Source: Spinacia oleracea (taxonomy: Eukaryota; Streptophyta; Magnoliopsida; Caryophyllales; Amaranthaceae). Taken from it: a stretch of 64,000 bases of DNA. Where the stretch lies: assembly GCF_020520425.1 (NCBI RefSeq), contig NC_079491.1:25039449-25103448 (forward strand), written 5' to 3'. The translations under genes were made by a program, and so were the position numbers. Below the pieces are notes generated by a model, which was not told the DNA's origin, made no database searches, and was given only the letters and a program-made list of their open reading frames with translations. Positions 36,481-47,813 of the stretch are shown piece after piece; the first letter of the stretch is position 1; each line of letters starts with the position of its first letter.

Positions 36481-36779
36481 CCTGTGACGATCTCAGCTCC
36501 CACTGAAACCAAGATCCGTCGATTCCGAATATCCATAGATAGAGTATTTAATGCCATAAATACTTGATCCGTTTACGTACTATTTGTGTGACCCTACGGG
36601 TTCAGTCAAGAGTAAGCTGTGGATTAATATCATTAATTCCACTTGAACTGAAGCGGCCTCTAGCTAGGCATTCAGCTCACTTGATCTCACTGAATTATTA
36701 ACTTGTTAATTAATACTGAACCGCATTTATTAGACTTAACATAGAATGCATACTTGGACCAAGGGCATTATTTCCTTCA

Positions 36780-36790
36780 GTCTCCCACTT
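36780..36790 (-). other. Polypurine tract of the copia element
   Basis: AAGTGGGAGAC read on the minus strand, next to the LTR end; the usual copia form. Confidence 0.75.
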
Positions 36791-39700
36791 GTCCTTAGGG
36801 ACAAGTGTGCATTTCCTAATTCCTTTGTCGCTCGATGCTTGCTCTTGAACATAAGGTAAGAGTTGTCATCCTTATTATGTCCAGTGGTGTTCCTCGGTTT
36901 CAGAGTTCAACTGATCAAATAAACAGATAATCATAGCCTATGATTCATCCGAGCACGGCCATGCATTTCACAGTTTCTAGCTCTCCGAGTGGCCTTGTAC
37001 AACTTTTAAGCATCTCATCCCGATTTATGGGAGGAAAATCCCAATCTTGCGATCTTGAGATTAGACTTCGTTTGATAGGTGATTACCTGAGCGTTGCCTT
37101 TATAGCCTCCTTTTACGGTGCGACGGTTGGTCAACGTCAAAGCAACCAGTTCTCAAACAAGTAATCTCAAATCACTCAGGTATTGAGGATTTAGTGTCTA
37201 ATAATTTAATGAAATTTACTTATGACAGATTTTCATCTCTTACAGTAAAGTTTCATAGGTCTTGTCCGATACTAGTCTTCCCAAAGTAAGTATCTATGCA
37301 AATGATTATGACATTGCCATGTCCACATAGTTCAAGAAACAGAACTACTAGTCATCTTGCATTCTAATCGTCTAACGTTTTCTATGCGTCCAATTTTATA
37401 GAAAACTCCGATTAGGGACCATTTTCAACCTTTGACATTCAAGTTCACTTGATAGACATTTCTTAGTCACAGGACTGGTCCTGACAGTCTATCTTGAATA
37501 TATCGTCAAATTGAAGGGACTCATCATTTAATACTAAACCAAGATTAAATGGAATATGAAAATACATTTCATATATGATAAATGTTTAACCCCATTGTTT
37601 TACAACCATGGGCCTCAAACCCATCTTTAAAACAGCTCATGGAATTCAAAGCTATGCTTGATTTCCAGTGCTACATTGTGAGTGTTGCTTCTCACTTGTT
37701 GCATAGGTTTAGTTATCATGCTTTGCCAATCTTAATATCCTTTTCATCGAATGTTCTTCGAGATATGATGATAAGATCTTTTCGAGTTTGTTTATTATGT
37801 GATCTAGTCTTTCTTACTTTGATGGTGGTTTCACTCATTTTGCAATGAAGAACCATCAAGTTAGCAGACGTTTTTCTTGCTTCAAGAGTGGTTCTACGCA
37901 TTTTTCAATGAAGAACCATCAAGCCAGCAGATAGGTGATCTACCCAAGTTCAGTGAAGAACTTTAAACAACCCTGTTTTATTGCTTATTAGGCAATAATT
38001 ACTTTTACTTCAACTGTATAGGTTGCTAGTGATGCTTTGTTTGGATTTACCTATCCAAGCAGTTCATAGATATGTGGAAGACTCTCCAACTATATCTTAG
38101 AACATAGAAATTATTATTTTAATTTCCCACGCAACAACTCATGGTCTCCAACCCATGTTGCCATTTTCAAAACACGATGCTCTATAGCTCGTCCTTATCA
38201 ATGGTTAACTCCAAAGGGCCTTGCTTGATCCTTTGCCAGTGTTTATGCGTGTTGCATCAATATTTAGCATATCTTTATTTCCTTGAATCAAGAACTATTC
38301 CTATGTACCTTTTCAAGTACCATAAGTGTTCTTGATCTCAATCTAGTTGATCTTCACTTAGATCAATAGAGATTGGTATATGTTCGTCATGGCTAAAGTC
38401 ATACGATACGTTTTTGGCGATCCTCATATTATATCATACATGATAAATTCTTTTGCAGAATAATTCCCAATTGAATTCTATTCATGTAACTTTAGCTCAT
38501 CTAGTTTCAGTAGATACTAAATCCAGCTAAATTCTTTGACATATAATATAGGTTTAAGAATCTTACTTAGATTCTTTGATGTTTAACTTAGTAAATGCTT
38601 ATACATAGTTCAAACATCCTTTACTTAGATTTATTCACATGGGTCGAATATCTCCAATGGAGACTTTCGTGTTTGATTTAGTAAATGCCATTACTTAATC
38701 CAAAACAATATCATAAGATCTTTGTAAATAGATCTTAATACCCAGTATGTACTAAGTTTCGCCATGGTCCATCATTGATGAATAATTTCAAATCTAAGTC
38801 ATTAGCATTTGAATGTTATTTCACAATAGAGAGATATGTGTGTAATACACATAGGACCAATTAAGTTTTAAGTACTCCCACTAAACTTCTTATATATCTA
38901 TAAGAATCATGTATATTTTATGAAACTAAAATGCTTATTAGCTTCACTTAAAATACAGTTCCAATTCCCAATTGCTTGCTTAAATCTGTACTTAGATTTT
39001 ATAAGCTAACTTTCCTTTTCAAGCATTTATTTGGATCCACAAATTCTATGACATACCATGTACATATTATATTCCAACATTTGATTGAGGAATACGTTTT
39101 GTCATCCAATTGCCATATGTACCAATATGCAATCATTGCTTGAATTATAGACTTAAGCATTACGATTTTGCATGAGGTTTCAACACAATCCATGCCATGA
39201 ATTTGCTTTTAACCTTTAGCAACTAATCTAGCTTTGTGTGTGAACACAATTCCATGTTTGATGGTTTTTATCCTTAAAACAAACTTGCAACCAATAGGTG
39301 TGAAACTATTCTTGCAAATCAACAAAATTTCAATTTTGTCATCAAAACATTGAGTATGTTTTATGGCCTTTAACCAATTAAACATATAGTCTATATATGG
39401 CCTCTAACCATTTTAGGGAATCTGGGTTTCGTCATAGCTTTCTTACAGGTCACAAAGTCATTAATAGTTTGACTGCAAGTTGTAGGTTTCTTTACTATCT
39501 AATAGAAGAATTGCATAGCTTCAGTGACCTGAACTCCATGTTTCTTCACTATCTAATAGAAGAATCTCATAGTTTCAGTGACTTGAACTCTATGCCTACT
39601 TGGGTATAGAACATCAAACAATAGAATATCAATAGCCACTTGAAAGTCCTTTGAATATTCTGTTCTCCTTGAAGCACTTGTAAAGTCTTCTAAGAGATGT

Positions 39701-42700
39701 CTATTCTTTAAAGCCACTTCTAAAGTCCTTAAAGAATAAGTTCGGTTTTTCTGAAGCACTTTGAAAAGCCTCCGGAATGTCCGTTTATGTTTGTTGTTCG
39801 CCTTGAAGACTTTAGAGGTCTATTTTCTCCCACTTGTCATTTTGGAAACGAATCTCCAAAAGGACATTATTTCGAGCAAACAAACATTATGTTCTCAAAA
39901 ATTCGTGGTAGAAACAATACCCTTGTGTCTCATTTGAATAAATCACAATGAAACATATATCTAGACTTGGGCCTTAGTTTGTTGAATAACAAACACTAAG
40001 CTCCCACTGAGTTTAGCAACTCTTTAGATATATATAATTGAAAAGATATCCTGAAATTACTTTTCAATAGCTTTGACGAATTTGGTTTAGTTTGGTGGTA
40101 GTTGAGCATTTTGTTTTAGAAATTATAGGAAAAGTCCTTATGATTCATCATTAATCGAATCAAGTACTAATTGACTTCGATTATTCCAACTAAGATATGC
40201 CATATCTTATGGACCTAGATTGTGAAATTACAACACACAATCATTGATGATCATATTTGGTCTCAAGTAATCATCAACATGATCTAACCTAGATCTTTAT
40301 GATTTCTTGCCAAGTGGATTTTATACTTTTGAATCTTTGAACTAGCCAAACAGATTCAACTTATATCACATTTGAGTAAATAAACCTATATTCACTCAAA
40401 TCCATGTGAAATAATAAAGTCATAAAATCTTTCTTTAGCTTTGAACTCTATTGTCTAGGCGTTCTAACAATAGTTCATATCTTTTGTTACTTACAACAAG
40501 TAAGACTAGTTGTCTTAAAATGATCTAGAAATCAATCAACTTTCAAAAGTCCATCAAAATAGAGCTTATGAATGTTAACTTGTTGATATGGTCTAAGCAA
40601 CAATGCCAAAGATTAGTGGAACTCAAATCAAGGGGTTGATTTGAACCTAGTAAAGTTCTTTAAAGAGTTGTTTGTTTTAATCAAGCGTATTGACTCATCC
40701 TGTAATTGGCCATTTCATTCAAATAAACAAACAAACATTGTTTTTGTTTTTCTTGAATGTGAGTCTTTCTGTGTTTGAAGCAGAAATTTAGGTATGCTGA
40801 TTTTGGAACAAAATAGCCATTAAGTTCCAGCCTTTGAAAGGACTTAAAACAAACTAGATGACCCTACAACTAATGTAGCATTGCCATGCTTCATTTCCCA
40901 CTTGTAGGTCATTAGTGTATCCTAGCTTCCATTGTTTGAGTTATTACCGAAGTAAGAACCTCAAGCGGTATATGATACCAAGGAAGTTTGATTGCTAGGT
41001 CACTTCTCTTTAAACATAAACTTATAGGTAGAAACGGAATCGTAAATTCCTTTCATTTGTTTCTCGTTTTCCTATTTCTTGTACCCTTTCTTATAGTCTT
41101 AAGAATTGAATTCTTTTATTGTTGACTTTTATACTTTGTTAGACATGTCCAATGTCACCCCAACAAGGTTCTTACCATTTAATTTATGTTGAATATTTTG
41201 TTTCAACTAGATGATCTTACCAGAAGCTTCTAAAGTTCTCTAAACATCGATCTATTCGAATGTCTAGGGACTAGACTCATTCGAGAATTAAATGGACAAA
41301 GATATTAGGTTGTTAACCATTAGTAAAGCTGAGCGTTTTAAGCTCAATGCTTCATGATTTCAAAACTACAGTGTATTTTGAATTCACAAGCACCAATTGG
41401 TTTGCCATTCGATTTTGATATTCGAAAACAACCATAAAAGTCGATATAAGAAACGTACATTTTAAATTGCTCACTTTCTCTCTTTTCCGTGAATCGTTCT
41501 TGGATTCACTACCAATCGAGAAAATTTACTGTTACCTTTCTAAAAGGATTTATTGCAGTGCAAGATATTTAATTATAAACAATAATTAAAACATACATTG
41601 AAGCATGCAAAGTCTAAACATTTATCATGAATAATAACTTGAAATTAAAGCAACCATGCAATTCAAACAAGTTATTAGCATTTTATTCGATTTTATTGTT
41701 CCGGCAGGTGTGAATAAAATGATTCCAAGACCCTAAAACCATTGAAGAATTAAGCACAGTTTGTCGACTCAATTCTAAAACATTTTAGGTAAGCAAAAGC
41801 CTTTTGCTAATAGTCTAGAAACTACTCTTGGTTGATAGGTACGTCTAAGAACTTATTAGGTAAACCTATCGATTTTGCCACGACATAAAAGGACTCCTTA
41901 CTTATATCATTGAGTTTCACCAAAACTAACATGTACTCACAATTATTTGTGTACCTTGCCCCTTTAGGACCAATAAGTAACACCTCGCTGAGCGAAAACT
42001 ATTACTAGATTGATGTAAAGGATATCCAAGCAAGTGTATATTTTGGCATGGCACCTTATAACTCAATTTTTTAAGTTTGGAACTTAAGGCTCTTACTATG
42101 TTGGTTAGATTTTAAGTGAACTAAAATCCTTAATCATGCAACATAATCAAGCTTTTGATCTCATGCATTTTAAGACATATTTAAAAGCAATAAATAACTT
42201 AAAACATGCATAAGATATTTGTGATCTAGTATGGCCCGACTTCATCTTGAAGCTTTGACTTCAAAGTCCGTCTTGAAAATCTCCGTGGGAGGCACCATTT
42301 TCTTCAAATATGATAAGCTATAACTAATTACAACTATTTGATGGTTCGCAGACCATATTTGAATTGAAAAATAACTTTGGTACTTTAGACCAATTACATT
42401 CAAATTAATGGTACGCAGACCATATTTTCTATCCTATTTGGGCCATACTAGTCACTTCATAACCTGCAAAACAGTACATATACAATATATACCATTCACC
42501 CATTCATTATCATGAATGGCCCACATAGCTGGTTAGTAAAACACATTATGCATCACGTAAACATTTGCAGCAATTAATCAAGGGCACCAATAATCTACCA
42601 ATTATTCAGTCCTTATTAATTCTAATCAAGTTGTTTTAACCTTAAGGATTTGTAGACCTAATCAAGAGTTTATGACTAAAAAGCGCTCCCACTTAAACCA

Positions 42701-42950
42701 ATAAATTCATATGCTTTACTAATTTTAAACATAAAAATGTATTTCTAGTCTAACCGGAAACATACAAATTTAATTAAAATTTAAAGCTCATATAAATTTA
42801 TAATTGAATCCAAAAAGTTTAATTTAATTTCAGTCGTATTTAAATTAATTCATGATTTTAATTTTAGTAAAATAATTAGAATAAATAACATTTATTATAA
42901 TTACAATATTCAAAATTAAAATCCAAGAAAATAATTTAAATTATTAATTT
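36791..42950 (-). pseudogene. Decayed internal (gag-pol) region of the copia element (fossil)
   Basis: AT-rich DNA full of stops in every frame. Read on the minus strand, a copia reverse-transcriptase block can be recognised near 39.0-39.35 kb (PIGCK, KARLVAKG and an IWQLDDKT-like stretch). Other domains are too decayed to place. Breaks are very numerous; no protein can be made. Confidence 0.7.
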
Positions 42951-42999
42951 TAAAATTAATTAAAATTACGTCAACTGAAATTTTCAAATTAAACATTCA

Positions 43000-43600
43000 A
43001 AACGATCTAATCGTAACGCAAACACCCTACGCATTGCACGCCCATGGGCCGCACGCACACAGCCATCGCTGGCCATGTGCGCGCAGCCCATGCGCTCGTC
43101 GCATAGCTGCTGCATCTCCATCGCAAGCCATCGCACGCTGTGGTGCTTGCTGCGCGCGCGCCAGCGCTCGTCGCACGCGAGCCATCGCTCGCTGGGCGCG
43201 CGACATCGCTCGCTGGGCGCGCGACATCGCTCGCTGTGCGCGCGACATCGCTCGCTGGACGCGCGACATCGCTCGCTGGGCGCGCGACATCGCTCGCTGT
43301 GCGCGCGAGCAACGCTGGGCGCAGCGCTCGTGGCACGCGAGCTTGCGCTCGCTGCGCGCGAGGCTGCGCGCTCTTGCGCGAGGCAGTGCGCGTTGTGGCG
43401 CAGCTCGCTTGCTGCCCACACGCGACTGCCTTGGCTCGCCCTTCGCCCATGCCCATTCGTCCATTGCTCGTGGCCCACGACACAAGGCAGGGCTGCTGCC
43501 TTGTGCTCGTGCACTACGCCCTTGCTCATTGCATTCGTGCCGCACGGGCGACGAGCTCCCTTGCTCGTCGTCGCATGCCCGCATTATACAACACCCCTTA
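43000..43600. repeat. GC-rich minisatellite in the copia leader
   Basis: Core at about 43,185-43,312 is a 21-bp unit (ACATCGCTCGCTGGGCGCGCG, one base or so variable, last base shared) repeated about six times, flanked by related TGCGCGC/GCTCG-rich DNA. It lies between PBS and the decayed coding region in element orientation. Several overlapping frames of 150-240 codons on both strands are by-products of the low-complexity, stop-poor GC sequence. Confidence 0.8.
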
Positions 43601-43659
43601 AGGGTAACACAAAGCGTCCATTGCTTTGTGCGTGCAAGTTATATGAACGAATCGCATAA

Positions 43660-44357
43660 AAAATTTAAAATTTATAAAATTAATGACAAATTAATAAATA
43701 TTATTAATTTCATAATTTTAGGGCGAAAAATCGAAAATTTATTATCCAATTGATTTCCGATTGTTATGGATTCAAGTCTAGGTCATAGAAATTTAAAATT
43801 TATCATAAATTTACAATTTTTATGGTGGTTTTTAATCATAGGTTTCTAATTAAATTACAATTAATTATGAAAATCAAATTAATTCTAAATTATTCTAATT
43901 TTCAACAAATTAATCATAATTACAAATTAGATTGCATAATTAACAAGACTAGGCATTCAAACTTGTTAAACATATGCAGTAGGTCAATCAAAAATTCAAG
44001 ATTTATCAACAAGAATCGCAAATATTTAATTTAACATCTTAAATTTACGAAATTTTGCATTCGAAAAACTAAAACCTTCGAAAAGTCATAGTTAAGCTTC
44101 GAATTTGAGAATTCTGGGTTCGGCAGAAAATTACTATTTATTTGAAAATTTTAGAATGCCTTTTACATGCGGAATTGACACAAAAATCACTCGATTTGGA
44201 TGAGTAACGAAGAAACTGCCGAAAAACTGCGTACGTATAATTAAATAAACGCAATTTGCAATTAATTAACAATTACGAAAATTAATCACCCCTTTTAATT
44301 CTTGCAAATTTGTAATATTTAACCATGTTCATGCAATTTAGATTATGAAAATAATAA
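43660..44357. other. AT-rich leader of the copia element
   Basis: Stretch between the GC-rich minisatellite and the PBS. No coding sequence; ends GGGGCTCGTGATACCAC at the LTR. Confidence 0.6.
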
Positions 44358-44373
44358 GGGGCTCGTGATACCA
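44358..44373 (-). other. Primer binding site of the copia element
   Basis: Minus-strand TGGTATCACGAGCCCC next to the LTR after a one-base gap; matches the start of the tRNA-Met-type site (TGGTATCA). Confidence 0.75.
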
Positions 44374-44374
44374 C

Positions 44375-45800
44375 TGTTAGGTTATGATACATATGATATT
44401 ACATAAATCATGCGGAAACAACCATTAACCCAGGATTACATATTATTTACACATAATCATATAGCATAATTTAGATGCATACTCTTTGTTGCGTGCCCTC
44501 CCTAGCTGCGCCCGAACCGAACAAGAACAAGTCTTTAGGACTCCAAGTGTCGTCCCTCCGTAGATAGTCCACAGCACGTCCGGATCCGCCTTAAGATTGA
44601 CCAACTAGAATCGCCCTTAAGGTACTAGAATTTTCGGCACTTTTGAGCAAGATGTGTGGCTGAATTTTTTTCTCTCAAAACTCACTTTGAATACTTTGAA
44701 ACTCGTTATAAATTGTGAACCCAGGCCACATATTTATAGGGTTATGGAAAGGGAATTGGAATCCTATTCAGATACAAATTAATTAAACCTAGAATCCTAC
44801 AAGAACTCTAATTTAATTAATTTATCAAATAGAATTAGGAATTTAATCATTAACCGAACTCTGCACGTTTTAGGAAACGTGCACGAACACAAACACTCAC
44901 GCGCACACACACGGCAGCCATGATGGGCCGCCCATGCGCGTGCGTGCGAGCAGCAGCCCACGCAGCGAGGCCTACGCGAGCTACAAGCCCACGTAGCTCC
45001 TGCGCGCGCTGTGCGCGTTGCCTCGGCCTGCTGGGCCTGGCCTTGCGCTGGGCCTGGCGTGGCCTTGGCTGTTCGTGTGGCGCGCTTGGCTTGCTGGGCG
45101 ATGGCCTGGCTTCGTGCTGGGCCCTCGTCCGGCAGGCTTCGTCCGATGCTTATTCGTACGATACGCTTCCGATTAAATTTCCGATTCCGGAATTCATTTC
45201 CGATACGAACAATATTTAATATTTCCGATTCCGGAATTAATTTCCGTTTCGAACAAATATTTAATATTTCCGTTTCCGGAATTATTTTCCGATTCCGATA
45301 ATATTTCCGATTCTGACAATATTTCCGTTTCCGGCAATATTTCCGATTCTGGCAATATTTCCATTTCCGATAATATTTTCCGATACGTACCATGTTTCCG
45401 TTTCCGGCAACATCTACGACTTGGATAATATTTATATTTCCGATACGATCCATATTTCCGTTTCCGGCAATATCATCGTTTCCGGAGTATTCATTTCTTG
45501 CATGTGACGATCTCAGCTCCCACTGAAACCAAGATCCGTCGATTCCGAATATCCATAGATAGAGTATTTAATGCCATTAAATACTTGATCCGTTTACGTA
45601 CTATTTGTGTGACCCTACGGGTTCAGTCAAGAGTAAGCTGTGGATTAATATCATTAATTCCACTTGAACTGAAGCAGCCTCTAGCTAGGCATTCAGCTCA
45701 CTTGATCTCACTGAATTATTAACTTGTTAATTAATACTGAACCGCATTTATTAGACTTAACATAGAATGCATACTTGGACCAAGGGCATTATTTCCTTCA
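44375..45800 (-). repeat. Right LTR of the copia element (its 5' LTR)
   Basis: 1426 bp, almost identical to 35,346-36,779, with one 9-bp unit fewer in the GC-rich block. Confidence 0.93.
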
Positions 45801-45805
45801 CTATT

Positions 45806-46303
45806 CTCCCTGATTGCAAAGTAAATAAAATGAATTGAAATGAGTTTACGCTGTTAGGGTAGTATGTTACTGGGCCTCGGCTCACGATGTTGCTTTTGTT
45901 TTAGGTACGAAGAAGATCGTGGGATGCCTTAGAGTGAGGATGCAACCATCAAATTCACGATCGATGTTTAATAAAGATAACTATGTCATTAGTAATGAAG
46001 GGATATATTAATTAAACTCTAAGTTTGATTTCACGATTTGAGTTAGATTTTTAAATTAACGTTAAACATGTTAGAAATATTTATTAAGGTTTACTTAGAT
46101 TTCAATGAAATTTTTTAAAGAATTAATCGAAGTGAAGTATAGTTACTGTTACTCAACAGTAGTCAGTAAATGTAAAAGGTTATGTCGCCTTGTATTTCCC
46201 ACGAGGGAGATACGGCAAGTGACGCTCCGACTAAATTAGGGTTTCCGCTGCTAATTAAAGATAATTAACCTAATTAATGATGTTTGGAAGACGGGGCGTT
46301 ACA
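45806..46303 (+). repeat. LTR4 of the gag-only array, second part
   Basis: Resumes CTCCCTGATTGC directly after the CTATT duplication and runs to GCGTTACA at 46,303. Confidence 0.92.
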
Positions 46304-46308
46304 ATAAG
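46304..46308. repeat. Right TSD of the gag-only array (ATAAG)
   Basis: Second copy of the 5-bp target duplication; Tat LTR sequence AGTCACGTATT follows. Confidence 0.92.
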
Positions 46309-47464
46309 AGTCACGTATTAATTAAAATCCTAACGAGCCTAGAGTTCGTAACGGGCCCAGACGCATCCCGTCACAAGGTTAATACGCACTAAAAGACTCA
46401 ATTAAATTTCAAATACTCCGGATTCTAGGAATCCGATTCTGGCTAAGAAGAACAGCCCAGGTCCTATTTTCAACGCCTGGCTCTGGGCGCCGAAATCTTC
46501 GGCGCCCAGGCCTGGGCGCTGAAAATACCTGGTACGTGTTTTTTCCTAATTCTTCGTGGATTAGAGTTCTACAATTCTATCTTTCCACGAACTCTTTTCT
46601 ATAAATAGGGCCTTAAGTTCGACGTGAAGAGGACAACACACAACAATTATTATTTTGAGTATTGACTCCAACCCCTAAGCCTAAGCCTCACGCTGCGAAA
46701 TTGATCACGCGTTCTGTCGCAATCGATCCATAAATCGAACAGAACGGATCCTGTCCCATAACTTGAGATTCGTTAAATAAAAGGAGAAATAGCAAAGTCA
46801 AAGTGGTTAGTTTTCTGAGAACCGTGACGTACCTCTCAAGGGTGCGTCGTAATGTGTCCCTTTTCTATGATTTAATTGCTTTCCTCGCCCTTTTATGAAC
46901 GGTTAAACTAACTAAATCTTATTGTTCGATCACGCCTAATAAATATGATATTTTTGGGAAATTGGATTATCATGCTAGGTCCCTTAAAACAATCTAAATC
47001 AGATAATCTCGTTCGATCTAGTACTATATGTTGCATATTGCTAAAATCGACTCAGATTAGTTTAATAGTTAACGCATGTCCCTTCAATTATTTATGTTGA
47101 GCTAGTAAGGATATCCTGCCTCTGGAGTTATCGAAGAGCGAGTACTCCTCTCGGTAGTTACAGTCCCCCGAACCCTCAATATCTACCTTGCGGGTGTACG
47201 TTGAGCGATCCCCACCACCAGGGATCACAAGGGAACCTACGGCCGTCGTGGTCAAACATAATTGCACTCCCTTTATGTCACGATAACCGGGTTTTGTCAG
47301 TTTTTCTCATTGTCGTTAAAAACTGAATGACGACTCCTATATTACTAGTCAATTGGGTGTAAACTCACAGGAAATCCAATTACACTTGATTTGACAAAAA
47401 GAAGCGTCACACCCACGAGGGACGAGGTCAGGCATTAGCCTCGTGCTTTTTCGACCCCCTCACA
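46309..47464 (+). repeat. 3' LTR of the Tat element, second part
   Basis: Matches 5' LTR from about 2372 to 3497, ending CCCCTCACA. TATA box at 46,600-46,607; double GGCGC motif at 46,468-46,526. Confidence 0.92.
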
Positions 47465-47813
47465 AATACAAATGTATAAAACTTGAAAATGAATAAACAG
47501 TGAGCTTCAATGAATAAAACTTGAGTTTTAAATATTTAAATTGAATCTTAAATGAGTTAATCGGGCTAGTTAAAATAAATGATCCTTAAATTACTTTTAA
47601 AGCACAATTTTATACATTTATTTAATTTAATTCAAGATTTTTCTATATACATGTTAAAAATTATTCATAAGTTTTTAATAAGTAACAAAAATTTTATTTC
47701 AATTATAAGATATTAAATAATATTAAACTAGTTTTGAAATTATAACATCAAAAAAATAATTATGGGAAAGTGTGGTAATGACCAATGGCTTAGTTAAAAA
47801 AATGTAAAGGTTA
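47465..47813. repeat. AT-rich tandem repeat, right part
   Basis: After the second AATAC the sequence continues unit C of the 585-bp array (AAATGTATAAAACTTG...), then starts a further unit at 47,714 which breaks off at about 47,800 in the GGTAATGACCAATGGC arm. Confidence 0.8.

Larger units (their letters stand above)
35346..36779 (-). repeat. Left LTR of the copia element (its 3' LTR)
   Basis: 1434 bp. In element orientation: TGAAGGAAAT..., a U3 with many TTTCCG/TTCCGG motifs (36,165-36,480), a GC-rich block (35,900-36,130), TATA box (35,709 to 35,702), ...CCTAACA. The GC-rich block gives spurious open frames on both strands. Confidence 0.93.
35346..45800 (-). mobile_element. Ty1/copia LTR retrotransposon in minus orientation (fossil)
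   Basis: LTRs at 35,346-36,779 and 44,375-45,800. Orientation is set by a tRNA-Met-type PBS read on the minus strand (44,373 to 44,358) and a copia-type polypurine tract AAGTGGGAGAC (36,790 to 36,780). The internal 7.6 kb has no long frame; a recognisable trace of copia reverse transcriptase lies near 39.0-39.35 kb on the minus strand. Coding capacity is lost by very many breaks. Yet the two LTRs differ by only about ten substitutions plus small indels by eye (about 0.7%), so the copy inserted a few hundred thousand years ago at usual plant rates. It must have been copied by proteins supplied in trans. Exact lineage (Tork/Angela-like) is uncertain. Confidence 0.9.
19449..46303 (+). mobile_element. 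Gag-only Ty3/gypsy (TR-GAG type) tandem array, four LTRs and three internal domains
   Basis: Layout: LTR1 19,449-21,828; internal 1 to 24,113; LTR2 24,114-26,501; internal 2 to 28,788; LTR3 28,789-31,171; internal 3 to 33,458; LTR4 33,459-35,345 plus 45,806-46,303, the last split by a copia element. The period is about 4.67 kb. One 5-bp TSD flanks the whole array, so it grew from a single insertion, most simply by unequal exchange between LTRs. Each internal domain is only about 2.28 kb and encodes gag with two zinc knuckles but no protease or pol, like described TR-GAG elements. The gag style and tRNA-Met-like PBS suggest a chromovirus (Tekay/Del-like) source. LTRs differ by well under 1% by eye, so it is young. 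Confidence 0.9.
2052..47464 (+). mobile_element. Tat/Ogre-lineage Ty3/gypsy LTR retrotransposon (fossil), heavily nested
   Basis: Order: 5' LTR (2052-3497), tRNA-Arg-type PBS (3499-3515), a leader cut by a CACTA element, a gag-protease region (11,070-13,899), a long non-coding stretch, an antisense region on the minus strand (15,246-17,061), tandem repeats (18,170-18,610), a purine-rich stretch before 19,131, and a 3' LTR split by a younger array. TSD is AATAC. No reverse transcriptase, RNase H or integrase is recognisable between 13,900 and 19,130, so this is a non-autonomous derivative. A tRNA-Arg PBS, extra antisense ORFs and hypervariable 3' tandem repeats are known Tat-lineage traits. 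The coding region is broken, with about four or more breaks. By eye the LTRs differ by about 2%, suggesting an age of roughly one million years. Confidence 0.85.

Noticed and set aside
43000-43753. Overlapping open frames of 150-240 codons on both strands
   Set aside because: Low-complexity GC-rich minisatellite of the copia leader; open in nearly all frames because stops are rare, with Arg/Ala/Ser repeats and no family resemblance.
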